Shown here in pieces: positions 15,124 to 24,397 of a stretch of DNA of 43,083 nucleotides (within the stretch, counting starts at the first letter, position 1; the number at the start of each line of letters is the position of its first letter). Under the pieces are notes generated by a model. That model was not told the origin of the DNA. It saw only the letters and a program-made list of their open reading frames with translations, and searched no databases. Source of the DNA: Candidatus Paracaedimonas acanthamoebae (GTDB lineage Bacteria > Pseudomonadota > Alphaproteobacteria > Caedimonadales > Caedimonadaceae); NCBI GenBank assembly GCA_017307065.1, contig JAFKGL010000021.1:1-43083 (forward strand), written 5' to 3'. The translations under genes and the position numbers were made by a program.

Positions 15124-16833
15124 CTAATTTTCTATTCTTTTATTTCCATATTTTTTATCAAGAAATTTATGGAATTCTTGGAGATAACTAATACTACGAT
15201 CTGAGTATAATGCAATTAATGAGAGAGGTAAAAAGTTAAAAATTTCTTTCATCTTTTGAAGATTATAATCAGGAATTATTAATTCTCTTAAAGAGGGTGA
15301 TAAAAATTGAAAATGCTCCACTGTAAGCTTATTATGCCCTACATCTAAATATTCCAATGCAGAAAGTGGCCGGAAAATTTTTACTGGTAAAGATGAATCA
15401 AGTGAAAAAAAGCTGACTCTTAAGATTCTTAAAGAAGGGGGAAAATGACTAACTCTTTCAATGAAGGAAACGTTTAATTCCATTAATTTTGGAGGTAAAG
15501 TTACTGCTGAAGCAGTACCAGACCCAAGATCTAAACCTCCGCTTTCAATGTGGAGTACTCTTAATGATTTAGGTAAACGTTTAATTTCATTCTGCCCATA
15601 TAGTTCTCTATTTCCACGTAAAATACTTAAGAATATCAAATCGGGGGGTAAATCCAAAAAAGCATTTGGTTCAAATGGCCGTGTACCTATTTCCAGCGTT
15701 TTTAAAGACCGTGGAAAAATTTTACTCTGCTCTGCTGTGATCTGTTGAATATCCTGAGGAGAACTAACTCTAAACTCTTCTAAATTTGGAGGTAAATCTT
15801 GAAAGCCTCCCTTTAAAAAATAAATTCTTAAAGATTTTAAGGTAGGAGGTAAATCTTTGAAAGAATCTTTAGGAAACACTGAAACACGTAAAGATGTTAA
15901 TTGAGATGGTAATGTTGAAATATCTCCTATAAGAGATCCGCCCTCAATAAATAAAAATGTTAAGGTAGGGGGTAATTTTTCTACGAGCAAATTACCTTTT
16001 TCTATTCTAAGATAATTTAAATAGGGAGGTAAAAATTCTTCAATACGAGCTGCATAAAGTGACGTTAAATGAAGAAAAAAAGACCACTGAAAATCATCTT
16101 TTAAATGCAGAGAGGTCAAGGTCTTTGGTAATTTATCAAGATTTTTAGCGATTAGATGATTACGCCTTCCATAATTTTCTAAAGTATGCGTTTGTTTATC
16201 ATCTTCGTTTAAAGATAATCGTTTCAAATTTGGGAATTCCGGAAGAAAGATTGTTTGAGCAGAAATATTTAATTCTAAGTTTGTTAAATTGTTGGGTAAA
16301 TCAGATACGGATTGATCATCAAGTTCTTGAGGTGATTTTAAGATGAGGGTTTTTAACAGAGGTAATCTCGAAAAAGATTTAAAAGTTTCAGGCGTAAAAA
16401 TAATCGCATCTCTCCAATGTCCAATCTCCTTCTTCCCTCCAAAAAAATGAGCTCTGATATTGCTCTCATAAATAGTGTGAACTTTAGGAAACCAGTTCAT
16501 CAAAGTAGATGCCAATTGCGGCCCTCTGCGAAGTGAGTAATCAGAGATATTATGATCAATAAAAAGCCTCTCAACAGAATAAGTAAGTCTTAATTGCAAA
16601 TTTCTATTACCTGTCGCGTAAAGAGGATAGATTTGGTATACGTGCAAATAAGGAGCAATTTGGGCCCAAATATCGTAAGGAAGGCTTGCAAGACACGTAA
16701 ACTTTTTAGCAACAGTTGTTTTTTCATCTGAATCAACTTCTGATGGTAAAAAGCCAGCCTTAACCATATAAGGAAAGCTGAATACTATTACAAAAAAGAG
16801 TATAATAGATAATTTTTTAGGTTGTGATTTCAT
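15124..16833 (-). CDS. Exported F-box and leucine-rich-repeat protein, candidate host-directed effector
   Basis: The 569-aa product starts with a Sec signal peptide (MKSQPKKLSIILFFVIVFSF, cleavage near VKA). Residues about 47-85 resemble an F-box: LASLPYDIWAQIAPYL followed by IYPLYATGNRNLQLRL, matching the LPxxixxxIxxyL...lxxlxxtsrxl pattern. F-boxes bind Skp1 in eukaryotic SCF ubiquitin ligases. From about residue 170 to the end there are many leucine-rich repeats of the LPPxLxxLxI type (LPPTLTFLFIEGG, LPSQLTSLRVS, LPPTLKSLRIYF, LPPNLEEFRVSS, LPKSLRVLHIESGG, FPPSLRILRVSFF), like FNIP repeats of amoebae and the LRRs of IpaH-type effectors. The combination suggests substrate recruitment to a host ligase. 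That is inference, as is the export route after Sec. The gene appears intact. Its neighbour 13714-14850 is a decayed LRR gene. Confidence 0.85.
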   Translation of the reverse strand: MKSQPKKLSIILFFVIVFSFPYMVKAGFLPSEVDSDEKTTVAKKFTCLASLPYDIWAQIAPYLHVYQIYPLYATGNRNLQLRLTYSVERLFIDHNISDYSLRRGPQLASTLMNWFPKVHTIYESNIRAHFFGGKKEIGHWRDAIIFTPETFKSFSRLPLLKTLILKSPQELDDQSVSDLPNNLTNLELNISAQTIFLPEFPNLKRLSLNEDDKQTHTLENYGRRNHLIAKNLDKLPKTLTSLHLKDDFQWSFFLHLTSLYAARIEEFLPPYLNYLRIEKGNLLVEKLPPTLTFLFIEGGSLIGDISTLPSQLTSLRVSVFPKDSFKDLPPTLKSLRIYFLKGGFQDLPPNLEEFRVSSPQDIQQITAEQSKIFPRSLKTLEIGTRPFEPNAFLDLPPDLIFLSILRGNRELYGQNEIKRLPKSLRVLHIESGGLDLGSGTASAVTLPPKLMELNVSFIERVSHFPPSLRILRVSFFSLDSSLPVKIFRPLSALEYLDVGHNKLTVEHFQFLSPSLRELIIPDYNLQKMKEIFNFLPLSLIALYSDRSISYLQEFHKFLDKKYGNKRIEN

Positions 16834-16902
16834 GCGTGACTTTAATCTTCAAAATTAAAAATAATTTATACTTTTTTTGTCCTATTGATCAATAAATTTA
16901 CA

Positions 16903-17316
16903 TCAAAAACTTATGCACCATGCCATAATGAGATAAGGGCCTTGGCTCTCAAATGCATATTCTAAGAGTACACGAGCAGCTTCAGTCATCAATCCTTTTC
17001 CCCAATATTTATGAGCTAAAGCATATCCCATTGTCATTACATTGTCTTTTCTAGAATGCCAACTACACCCTATTGTCCCGATAATCTGATTTTCTTCTTT
17101 TAGGACAATTCCATATGGCTCTAATTCGTTTTCTGTATATTTTTTAAACGCATAATTTTGGATGAAATCATGAGTCTCTTCTAGAGTCTGATGTGGCTGC
17201 CATGTGACATATTGACTTACCTGTGGATCTTTTGCATATGCATAAACATCCTCAACATCTCGAAGCGTTAAAGAACGCAAGTAAAGACGAGGAGTTTCAA
17301 GAAGTTTTAACGTTAT
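16903..17316 (-). pseudogene. Degraded GNAT-family N-acetyltransferase (RimJ/RimL type)
   Basis: The frame encodes the first two-thirds of a GNAT acetyltransferase: LETPRLYLRSLTLRDVEDV at the N-terminus, IVLKEENQIIGTIGCSW, and the acetyl-CoA-binding segment YWGKGLMTEAARVLLEYAF. Homology runs upstream to ATA at 17316, where an ATG would be expected. No ATG, GTG or TTG is in frame before the TTG at 17280, which cuts into the first strand. At the other end the frame stops at 16903, about 50 residues short, without the usual N-x-AS-x-x-x-x-EK-x-GF region. Loss of both ends points to a pseudogene. Confidence 0.7.
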
Positions 17317-17345
17317 TCACCTGCATAATCTTATCTTCATGCCAG

Positions 17346-17370
17346 AACATGCCTTAAAATAAGGCATGTT
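17346..17370 (-). terminator. Hairpin after ftsZ, end of the dcw operon
   Basis: AACATGCCTTA and TAAGGCATGTT form a perfect 11-bp stem with a three-base loop, 45 bases past the ftsZ stop codon. No T-run follows directly on either strand, so it may be a processing or stabilising hairpin rather than a classical terminator. Confidence 0.5.
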
Positions 17371-17414
17371 GGCAAATTGATCGAGATTAAAAAGTTTTAA
17401 ATCTTTAAACTCGC

Positions 17415-18875
17415 TTATTTCTTAGCGCCTCTTCTGAGAAAGGTTGGTATTTCCAATTCTTTTTGCTCGGCACTTGCAGATGATCCTTGAGGAGATAGCG
17501 GTTGAATTTCCTCATCGTGCGCATCTGTTATAATCATCGGCTCGATTTCAGATCGTTGAGTCTTCGATCCTCGCATTGTTTCTGCGACTCTTTCGAAAAA
17601 ACCTAACTTACGTGATTTAGGCGCCTCCGCGGGCGCTTCGTTCGTCTCGCTCACTAGCTGTCCTTCTTCTGTATCAAGAATAAGAGGCTTGAGGTTTTCT
17701 GGTGTCGTCATCGCCTCAGAGATATGATTCTCTTCTGTTTCTTCTACCTCATAAGCATCAGGTTTATACGTTGGATTGAAAAGATCATTTTCTTCTTCTT
17801 TTCGACGTGTAAAGAAACCTTGGACAATCCCCTTTTCAGTTTGAGTCACAGGCGGAACAGTATTCTTTTGTTTAGCTTCTTCTGCTTTGCGGCTCTTCAT
17901 CGCTTCACTTTCAATGCCTGTCGCAACGACAGAAACGCGCATACGACCATTCATTTCTTCATTAAACGTGGAACCAAAGATGATATTGGCATCTGGATCA
18001 ACTTCTTCACGAATGCGATTTGCCGCTTCATCCACTTCAAATAAAGTCATATCCATGCCGCCCGTGATATTAATCAATAAAGCTTGAGCTCCCTTCATAG
18101 AGACATCATCTAATAAAGGATTGGAAATAGCGGCTTCAGCGGCAGCAGTCGCTCTACCATCCCCTTCAGCCTCGCCTGTTCCCATCATGGCTTTGCCCAT
18201 TTCCATCATCACTGCGCGAATATCCGCAAAATCAAGATTGATAAGCCCCGGCATAATCATAAGATCTGTAATACCTCGAACGCCAGAGTGCAGGACATCA
18301 TCTGCTAATTTAAAAGCTTCAGCAAAAGTTGTTCTATCATTGGCAATACGAAAAAGATTTTGGTTCGGAATCACAATAAGCGTATCAACAAACTGGGCAA
18401 GTTCTTCAATTCCATACTCAGCGGTTCTCATACGGTGGCGTCCTTCAAAATGGAAAGGTTTCGTCACAACAGCAACCGTTAATATTCCTTGCTCACGCGC
18501 AAATTGGGCAACAACGGGTGCGGCACCTGTTCCTGTCCCTCCCCCCATTCCGGCCGTAATAAAAACCATATTACTGCCCGCGAGAAGTTGAGATAATTCT
18601 TCGTGTGATTCTTCTGCTGCAGCACGGCCAACTTCGGGTCGTGATCCAGCCCCTAATCCTTGCGTAACTTTTGTGCCTAATTGGATTCTGTGAGGAGCCG
18701 AAGCATGTTCCAGAGCTTGCGCATCTGTATTGCAGACAACGAACTCAACTCCCTGCAAATTGGATCGAATCATATTATTAACAGCATTACCACCAGCACC
18801 ACCAACGCCAACAACTGTGATCTTGGGCTTTAACTCTGGATTTTGTGATGTGGATGGATTCATGGCTCTATTCAT
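17415..18875 (-). CDS. ftsZ: Cell division protein FtsZ
   Basis: Tubulin-like GTPase that polymerises into the Z-ring and organises septum formation at the inner face of the membrane. The core has [16 protein letters not shown], the GTP-binding GGGTGTG loop (residues 111-117) and the catalytic T7-loop region NLDFADIR. A long, acidic, low-complexity linker follows. The C-terminus ends in [13 protein letters not shown], the conserved peptide that binds FtsA and other tethers. ATG at 18875 is preferred over the TTG at 18887 because GGAG of that TTG codon run forms the ribosome-binding site. The 486-aa length is typical for alphaproteobacteria. It is the last gene of the cluster, 74 bases after ftsA, enough room for an extra promoter. 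Confidence 0.97.
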   Translation of the reverse strand: MNRAMNPSTSQNPELKPKITVVGVGGAGGNAVNNMIRSNLQGVEFVVCNTDAQALEHASAPHRIQLGTKVTQGLGAGSRPEVGRAAAEESHEELSQLLAGSNMVFITAGMGGGTGTGAAPVVAQFAREQGILTVAVVTKPFHFEGRHRMRTAEYGIEELAQFVDTLIVIPNQNLFRIANDRTTFAEAFKLADDVLHSGVRGITDLMIMPGLINLDFADIRAVMMEMGKAMMGTGEAEGDGRATAAAEAAISNPLLDDVSMKGAQALLINITGGMDMTLFEVDEAANRIREEVDPDANIIFGSTFNEEMNGRMRVSVVATGIESEAMKSRKAEEAKQKNTVPPVTQTEKGIVQGFFTRRKEEENDLFNPTYKPDAYEVEETEENHISEAMTTPENLKPLILDTEEGQLVSETNEAPAEAPKSRKLGFFERVAETMRGSKTQRSEIEPMIITDAHDEEIQPLSPQGSSASAEQKELEIPTFLRRGAKK

Positions 18876-18949
18876 ATTTTTCTCCAAATTGTCAATACTG
18901 CTGCAAAATAATTTTATGGGGGCAGTCTAAAGGAAATTTTATTTAAATG

Positions 18950-20224
18950 CTACAAATTCTCGCGCAACCACGACCCAATTTGACCAAAAAATTGATTTAT
19001 ATTACCTTGAGTTTGCTTTGCTGGAAGCTCTCTTAAACTATCATAGGTATTTTTTCCATACATCATGAGTCCCGCGCATGCTGAAAACATTGGATTTCTT
19101 GAGCCTTGCTCTAACCCCAATAAATGAAGAGGTTTGCCAAGACGTCCTTGTTTTTCAAGAATAAGATTAGCGAGCTGAATCACACCAGCTAACTGGCTTG
19201 CTCCGCCTGTTATGACAAGCCTTTTCCCTGCAATTTTGTGAATACCTGCATTTTTCATGCGATCTCTTATGAGCTCAAATGTCTCTTCTATGCGAGGCCG
19301 GATAATCCGCACGAGTTCACCGCGCGTTATTTGACTCCCTTTATGATTTTCATCTTCCCCTATCTGAGGCACAACAATTTTCTCTCGTTCATCATTCGAA
19401 GAAACCATTGCACTTCCATATAGAGCTTTAAGGCGTTCGGCGTGAATCATCGGTGTTGAAAATCCTCGCGCAATATCTGCCGTGACATGAGCCCCTCCGA
19501 CAAGGATAGTATCCGTATAATAAAGCTTAGAATCATGGAATACCGCAATAGAGGTGGTTCCAGCCCCCATATCAATCACTGTTGTTCCAAGTTCAATCTC
19601 ATCTTCTACTAACGTGGCAAGGCCAGAGGCATAACTGGAAGAAACAAATCCTACCACCTCTAGATGACATCTTTCAACGCACGCGACAAAATTACGTAAG
19701 ATGGATGGTTGAGAGGAAATAAGCGAGATAGAAGAACGCAACGTTTCCCCAAACATCCCTCGAGGATCTTTAATATCATGGGCCGCATCAATATCATATG
19801 ACATCGGAATCATATGGATGACATGATTCCCTGTTTTTTCAACTTCTTGACAGGCTTGCGCTGAGATTTTTTTTAAATCAGCCGCATCAATCGCATGGCC
19901 AGAAATATTTGCCTCTATCCGCAAAGAATGAGATTTTGTAATGGCTGGAGAAATGCTCAAAAAGACTTCTTGAAGCGTCTCTTCTGCCATTTCTTCCGCA
20001 GCATGGATAGCACCTACGACAGAAGAAGTGAGGGCCTCCATGTCTACAATCATTCCAGCCTTTAACCCTCGAGAGGCTTGATGACCATAGCCGATAATTC
20101 TCTGCTTTCCACTCGCATCTAAGCGTGCAATGCCACAAGAAACCTTAGAGGATCCAATATCTAAACCTGCAATTGTATCTTTGACTGTTAACTTACGGTT
20201 TTTACGAAAAGAAAAAAAACTCAT
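18950..20224 (-). CDS. ftsA: Cell division protein FtsA
   Basis: Actin-like ATPase that tethers FtsZ to the membrane and activates septal synthesis. It has the phosphate-binding loop AGLDIGSSKVSCGIA near the N-terminus, the second phosphate loop VIDMGAGTTSIAVF, and the adenosine motif LVITGGASQLAGV. A start at 20224 (MSFFSFRKNRK) gives 424 aa, the normal family length, and lies seven bases after the ftsQ stop. The longer in-frame extension to 20302 runs inside ftsQ and has no family match. The C-terminus (QIGSWLRENL) is the amphipathic membrane-targeting helix. Confidence 0.96.
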   Translation of the reverse strand: MSFFSFRKNRKLTVKDTIAGLDIGSSKVSCGIARLDASGKQRIIGYGHQASRGLKAGMIVDMEALTSSVVGAIHAAEEMAEETLQEVFLSISPAITKSHSLRIEANISGHAIDAADLKKISAQACQEVEKTGNHVIHMIPMSYDIDAAHDIKDPRGMFGETLRSSISLISSQPSILRNFVACVERCHLEVVGFVSSSYASGLATLVEDEIELGTTVIDMGAGTTSIAVFHDSKLYYTDTILVGGAHVTADIARGFSTPMIHAERLKALYGSAMVSSNDEREKIVVPQIGEDENHKGSQITRGELVRIIRPRIEETFELIRDRMKNAGIHKIAGKRLVITGGASQLAGVIQLANLILEKQGRLGKPLHLLGLEQGSRNPMFSACAGLMMYGKNTYDSLRELPAKQTQGNINQFFGQIGSWLRENL

Positions 20225-20231
20225 TTTATGC

Positions 20232-21107
20232 TCACGTCTGCTTGGATGATAACTTAACTTCAGCCGCTTCAGGAGCCAACTGGAAATAAATTTTATCTTC
20301 AAATCTTAAATCAATCGCAACAATATTTTTATCACTAATCTTGCGACCTTCTTCCAATTGAATGAATTGAACAAGACCTTGTTTGATTCTTTCTTCTCCG
20401 AGCTTAAGCTTTAAACGATTATCTAACATAAGATCCCACCGTCTCTTTCCTAAATAGATAGCGCCCGTTACTCTTCCGATAAGCCTCGGAAAATCCCTCA
20501 AAACAGAAAATAAATGAGGCGCATTTTTAGGAGCTTCCTCTCCTGTTAAAATAGGCAAACTTTGAAAAGGATTATTTTTGGGGATGTTAAAATGATGACC
20601 TTGATCGTCTACTAAATAAAATTTAGTTTTTTGTTGCCATAAAGCAATCGGTTTATATTCTGCAAGTCTCACATAAATGGTAAAAGGCCAACGTCTTTGA
20701 ATAGTGGCTGTTCGCACCCAAGAAAGAGCTTCAAGTCGCATTTTCATGTCCGCTAAGTCTGAGGCAAAAAGAGAATCACCCCGTCGAATATTAACAGCCT
20801 TAAGAATGTCTTTCTGAGGCGTCAGACTACGACCTTCAACAATCAAATCATTAACTTGAAAACCAATTTGTTTAGAAAGAGTATACCCTCTTAAGGCGAT
20901 ATTTTTCTCAAAAACATCCAACATATCCGCCAAAGGTTTCCAACCCAGAACAAAGACGATTCCAAAAACAATTATTGAAAAAAATTTCCAATTTTCTTGT
21001 ACGCTCAGAAAAGTACCAGCTCGTTTCTTTGCCAACCGCGACTTTGCAACTGACTTAGGATGAGAACGAGACTTTAATGAGGATATCGTGGATTTTCGAT
21101 CATCCAT
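20232..21107 (-). CDS. ftsQ: Cell division protein FtsQ
   Basis: A 291-aa bitopic membrane protein linking cytoplasmic and periplasmic division proteins (FtsQLB). A basic cytoplasmic tail (about 1-40) is followed by one transmembrane helix (FSIIVFGIVFVLGW), then the POTRA domain (FQVNDLIVEGRSL, ILKAVNIRRGDSLFASDL, LSWVRTATIQRRWPFTIYV) and the FtsQ beta domain. Its start overlaps the end of ddl by 34 bases in another frame, an unusually long overlap for this cluster. Confidence 0.92.
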   Translation of the reverse strand: MDDRKSTISSLKSRSHPKSVAKSRLAKKRAGTFLSVQENWKFFSIIVFGIVFVLGWKPLADMLDVFEKNIALRGYTLSKQIGFQVNDLIVEGRSLTPQKDILKAVNIRRGDSLFASDLADMKMRLEALSWVRTATIQRRWPFTIYVRLAEYKPIALWQQKTKFYLVDDQGHHFNIPKNNPFQSLPILTGEEAPKNAPHLFSVLRDFPRLIGRVTGAIYLGKRRWDLMLDNRLKLKLGEERIKQGLVQFIQLEEGRKISDKNIVAIDLRFEDKIYFQLAPEAAEVKLSSKQT

Positions 21108-22000
21108 TCCAATAAGTCTCCATAATTCATCCCATGATAGGCCGCTATCTCAGGAACTAATGATAAAGGCGTTAATCCTGGTTGGGTATTAACCTCAAGA
21201 ACATAAAATTTAGCGGGATTTTGAATATCATCATACCGCAAATCGACTCTCGTCACACTTTCACACCCTAATGCCTTGTGTGCCTTTAGGGCTAATTCTA
21301 AAGCTTCCTGATAATCTTTTTCAGGGATATTTGCAGGCATAATATGGTCGGCGCAGCCCTCTGTATACTTGGCATGGTAATCATAAAATTCTTCTTTGGG
21401 GCGGATTTCAATCGCTCCTATTGCGCGATCCCCTAAAATTGCAACTTGGATTTCCCGGCCTGGAATATAACGCTCTGCTAAGCATTCATCCCCATATTGC
21501 CATGTTTGCTGAGCTTTCACGAGGTCTTCTCTATTATGGATAATGTAGACGCCCAAGCTTGAACCTTCTCGAAGAGGTTTAATCACATAAGGAAAAGCTA
21601 AAATATCTTCTTTTAGAAGTTCTGTTATCTTGACAACTTTTCCTTCAGGGCAAGAGATCCCAGCTTCACGGAAAAGTCTTAAAGCCATGGGCTTATCCAT
21701 AGCAAGCGCTGAGGCTAAAGGGCTAGAATTCGTATAAGGTATACCTAAAATTTCAAGCATACCTTGTAAACAACCATCTTCAACCCACTGTCCATGAAGA
21801 GCACACATAAAAAGAACATCAGGTTTAGGGGTCAACATTTCAAGAAGAGAAGGTAAATTACGAGTCAATTCAATAGGAATAACCTCGTATCCTCGTTCTT
21901 GCAAAGCCGCAACAACTCCTCGGCCACTCGACAAAGATACTTCACGTTCTCCGTTCCAACCTCCCATCAAGACCGCAACTCTTTTTTTCATATTAGTCAT
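21074..22000 (-). CDS. ddl: D-alanine--D-alanine ligase
   Basis: ATP-grasp ligase that makes the D-Ala-D-Ala dipeptide for MurF. Visible motifs are VLMGGWNGEREVSLSSG, ALHGQWVEDGCLQG, YTNSSPLASALAMDK (substrate-binding serine and ATP lysine), KPLREGSSLGV, the DLRYDD metal region and VLEVNTQPGLTPLSLVPE. The 308-aa length and position in the dcw cluster match DdlB. Start and murB stop share ATGA. The YxN-type omega-loop tyrosine typical of D-Ala ligases rather than D-lactate ligases is consistent with EFYDYHAKY. Confidence 0.96.
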   Translation of the reverse strand: MTNMKKRVAVLMGGWNGEREVSLSSGRGVVAALQERGYEVIPIELTRNLPSLLEMLTPKPDVLFMCALHGQWVEDGCLQGMLEILGIPYTNSSPLASALAMDKPMALRLFREAGISCPEGKVVKITELLKEDILAFPYVIKPLREGSSLGVYIIHNREDLVKAQQTWQYGDECLAERYIPGREIQVAILGDRAIGAIEIRPKEEFYDYHAKYTEGCADHIMPANIPEKDYQEALELALKAHKALGCESVTRVDLRYDDIQNPAKFYVLEVNTQPGLTPLSLVPEIAAYHGMNYGDLLEWMIENPRYPH

Positions 22001-22929
22001 GCAGCTTTTGCTTCCATCCGATATTTTTTATTAAACCCCACCCGTACAATTTCCCATCGAAGATCAACTCCAGAACTCTCCAACACACGCGCTCTTAGCG
22101 TCTCGCCTAAAACTTCTAGATCTTCTGCCGTTGCGTCTCCCGTATTAATGAGAAAATTACAATGTTTTTCAGAGACTTGCGCACCACCTACTTTAAGACC
22201 ACGGCATCCCGCTTTATCAATGAGTTCCCATGCTTTGTATCCTTCAGGATTCGCAAAAGTACTTCCTCCTGTTCGAGATTTTACAGGTTGGGCCTCTTCA
22301 CGTTCAGCCAGTAATTTTTCTATCCGTGTGGCAATTTCTTGAGGATTGCCTGACTTGGCTTTGAATCGAGCCCCCACAAAAATCCAATCTTGAGGAATCT
22401 CAGAATGACGATAAGAAAAACCCATATCTTCAGGTGTTAATTTGTGGATTTTCCCTTGACTATCAACAGCCAGAGCTGAAACAAGAATATCTTTTATCTC
22501 TGTTCCATAACAACCTGCATTCATCCGCAAAGCACCACCAACAGTCCCCGGGATACCGGCTAAGAATTCTAAACCCTGTAATCCTTCATCTTGAGCAACA
22601 AGAGCAAGTGTACGATCTAGTACGCCAGCCCCCACCTCAATCTCATTTCCTTGAACAACAACATTGTTAAATCCTTGCAAACGAACAACAACGCCTGAGA
22701 CACCTCCATCTCGAATTAAAAGGTTTGAGCCCACACCCATTGTAAGAAGAGGTACTTCGGCAGATTTATGACTCAAAAAGAAACTTAAGTCCTCTAAATC
22801 AGTAGGTTTGTAGAGAACTTCTGCAGGTCCACCAACACGAAACCATGTAAGTTTTGAAAGCTCAGCCCCTTCCGTATATCGGCCTCGGATAGAAGGTAAT
22901 TTTTTTATAATAGTGTGCATTTTACCCAT
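21997..22929 (-). CDS. murB: UDP-N-acetylenolpyruvoylglucosamine reductase
   Basis: FAD enzyme that reduces UDP-GlcNAc-enolpyruvate with NADPH to UDP-MurNAc, the second committed step of peptidoglycan synthesis. It shows the FAD-binding TMGVGSNLLIRDGG, FLAGIPGTVGGALRMNAG, the RTGGSTFANP segment with the catalytic Ser, and AGCRGLKVGGAQVSEKHCNF. The first start overlaps murC by eight bases; a second ATG (22920) is also possible. The enzyme that supplies its substrate, MurA, is not in the window, as is usual. Confidence 0.96.
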   Translation of the reverse strand: MGKMHTIIKKLPSIRGRYTEGAELSKLTWFRVGGPAEVLYKPTDLEDLSFFLSHKSAEVPLLTMGVGSNLLIRDGGVSGVVVRLQGFNNVVVQGNEIEVGAGVLDRTLALVAQDEGLQGLEFLAGIPGTVGGALRMNAGCYGTEIKDILVSALAVDSQGKIHKLTPEDMGFSYRHSEIPQDWIFVGARFKAKSGNPQEIATRIEKLLAEREEAQPVKSRTGGSTFANPEGYKAWELIDKAGCRGLKVGGAQVSEKHCNFLINTGDATAEDLEVLGETLRARVLESSGVDLRWEIVRVGFNKKYRMEAKAA

Positions 22930-24397
22930 TTATCTCTCCCCTTTTAGTCAATACATCATTGGAATTATCAAGTTTGTCCCACTGCTTTAATTCTTCCGGT
23001 AAAGCTTGGGCCCAAGCAGAAATACTTCCTGCGCCTAAACAAACAACCATATCTCCTGAATGTCCGAGCGTCATAATGGTAGAAGCTAGCTCTTCTCTCT
23101 CTTGGATGGTAACGACATTCGTGTGATTATGTTTCCTAATATCACTTGCTAATTGCTCATGATGTAGACCAATAATAGGCTCTTCACCAGCGGCGTATAT
23201 AGGCGCTACAATCACATGATCTGCCTCTTTAAAGCAAGAACAAAAGCTCTCATACAGTTCTTTTAATCGCGAATAACGATGCGGTTGTAAAACAGCAATT
23301 ATTTTTCCTTGCGAGACTTGTCGTGCGGTTTTTAGAACCACTTCTATTTCGACAGGGTGATGAGCATAATCATCAATAATTGTAATCCCATTCACTTCAC
23401 CTGTTTTCGTAAAACGGCGTTTAACGCCTTTAAAGCTTGCAAAACCTTTATGAATAGCCATAGGATCAATCCCTAATTCTAAGGCAAGTGCCAAGATTGA
23501 CAGCGCATTTTGAACATTATGCTCTCCAAACATAGAAAGACGTATGCGAGAAAGATGATTGATACGTACAGCATTCTTACAAATCGTTAAAAAACGCTCA
23601 GAAATACAAACATCAAACTGTGAACCTGAAGCATTAAACTCAATATTTTCGGCTTTAATATCCGCATCTTGAGAAAATCCATACGTCACAACTCGCCTAT
23701 CTGTGAGCCGCGGCAACATGGCCCGTATCTCAGGATGATCAATACAAACGATCCCTAAGCCATAAAAAGGGATGTTTGACAGAAAACTATGAAATGCATC
23801 TTTAAGAGCGGAAAAAGAACCATAATGACTCATATGCTCAGGATCGATATTCGTCACAATAGCATGCGTTGCGGGAAGCTTCGTAAAAGTCCCATCTGAT
23901 TCATCAGCTTCAACAATAATCCATTCACCAGAACCAAGTCGCGCATTTGTTCCATAAGCATTAATAATGCCGCCACTGACAACGGTGGGATCAAGGCCTC
24001 CAGCTTCAAGAACTGTGGCTCCTAACGACGTTGTTGACGTCTTTCCATGAGTTCCGGCCACGGCAATTGAAGGCTTTAATCTCATGAGTTCCGCCAACAT
24101 TTCTGCTCGCCGTACGATAGGAAGAGATAAAATTCGTGCTTGCTGAAGCTCAACATTATCTGACTTTATATCTGACGACACCACAACAAGGGCAGCATCA
24201 TCAACCTGATGAGACTGATGACCTATAAAAACAGGTATTCCAAGCTTTTTTAAACGTTGGACGTTCGCATTTTCAGTTAAATCGCTGCCTCTTACGGAAT
24301 AATTAAGGCTATGAAGTACTTCAGCAATGCCGCTCATCCCTATACCACCAATACCTACGAAATGGATGATTCCAACTGATTGTGGACATACTCTCAT
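22922..24397 (-). CDS. murC: UDP-N-acetylmuramate--L-alanine ligase
   Basis: Mur ligase adding L-Ala to UDP-MurNAc with ATP. The 491-aa protein has the UDP-binding FVGIGGIGMSGIAEVL, the P-loop GTHGKTSTT, the catalytic region VEADESDGTF, and DDYAHHPVEI, the DDYxHxPxE pattern of MurC. Start and the murG stop share ATGA, which implies coupled translation. Confidence 0.97.
   Translation of the reverse strand: MRVCPQSVGIIHFVGIGGIGMSGIAEVLHSLNYSVRGSDLTENANVQRLKKLGIPVFIGHQSHQVDDAALVVVSSDIKSDNVELQQARILSLPIVRRAEMLAELMRLKPSIAVAGTHGKTSTTSLGATVLEAGGLDPTVVSGGIINAYGTNARLGSGEWIIVEADESDGTFTKLPATHAIVTNIDPEHMSHYGSFSALKDAFHSFLSNIPFYGLGIVCIDHPEIRAMLPRLTDRRVVTYGFSQDADIKAENIEFNASGSQFDVCISERFLTICKNAVRINHLSRIRLSMFGEHNVQNALSILALALELGIDPMAIHKGFASFKGVKRRFTKTGEVNGITIIDDYAHHPVEIEVVLKTARQVSQGKIIAVLQPHRYSRLKELYESFCSCFKEADHVIVAPIYAAGEEPIIGLHHEQLASDIRKHNHTNVVTIQEREELASTIMTLGHSGDMVVCLGAGSISAWAQALPEELKQWDKLDNSNDVLTKRGEING

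Noticed and set aside
20225-20302. N-terminal extension of FtsA
   Set aside because: It lies inside ftsQ, has no family match, and the ATG at 20224 gives a normal FtsA.
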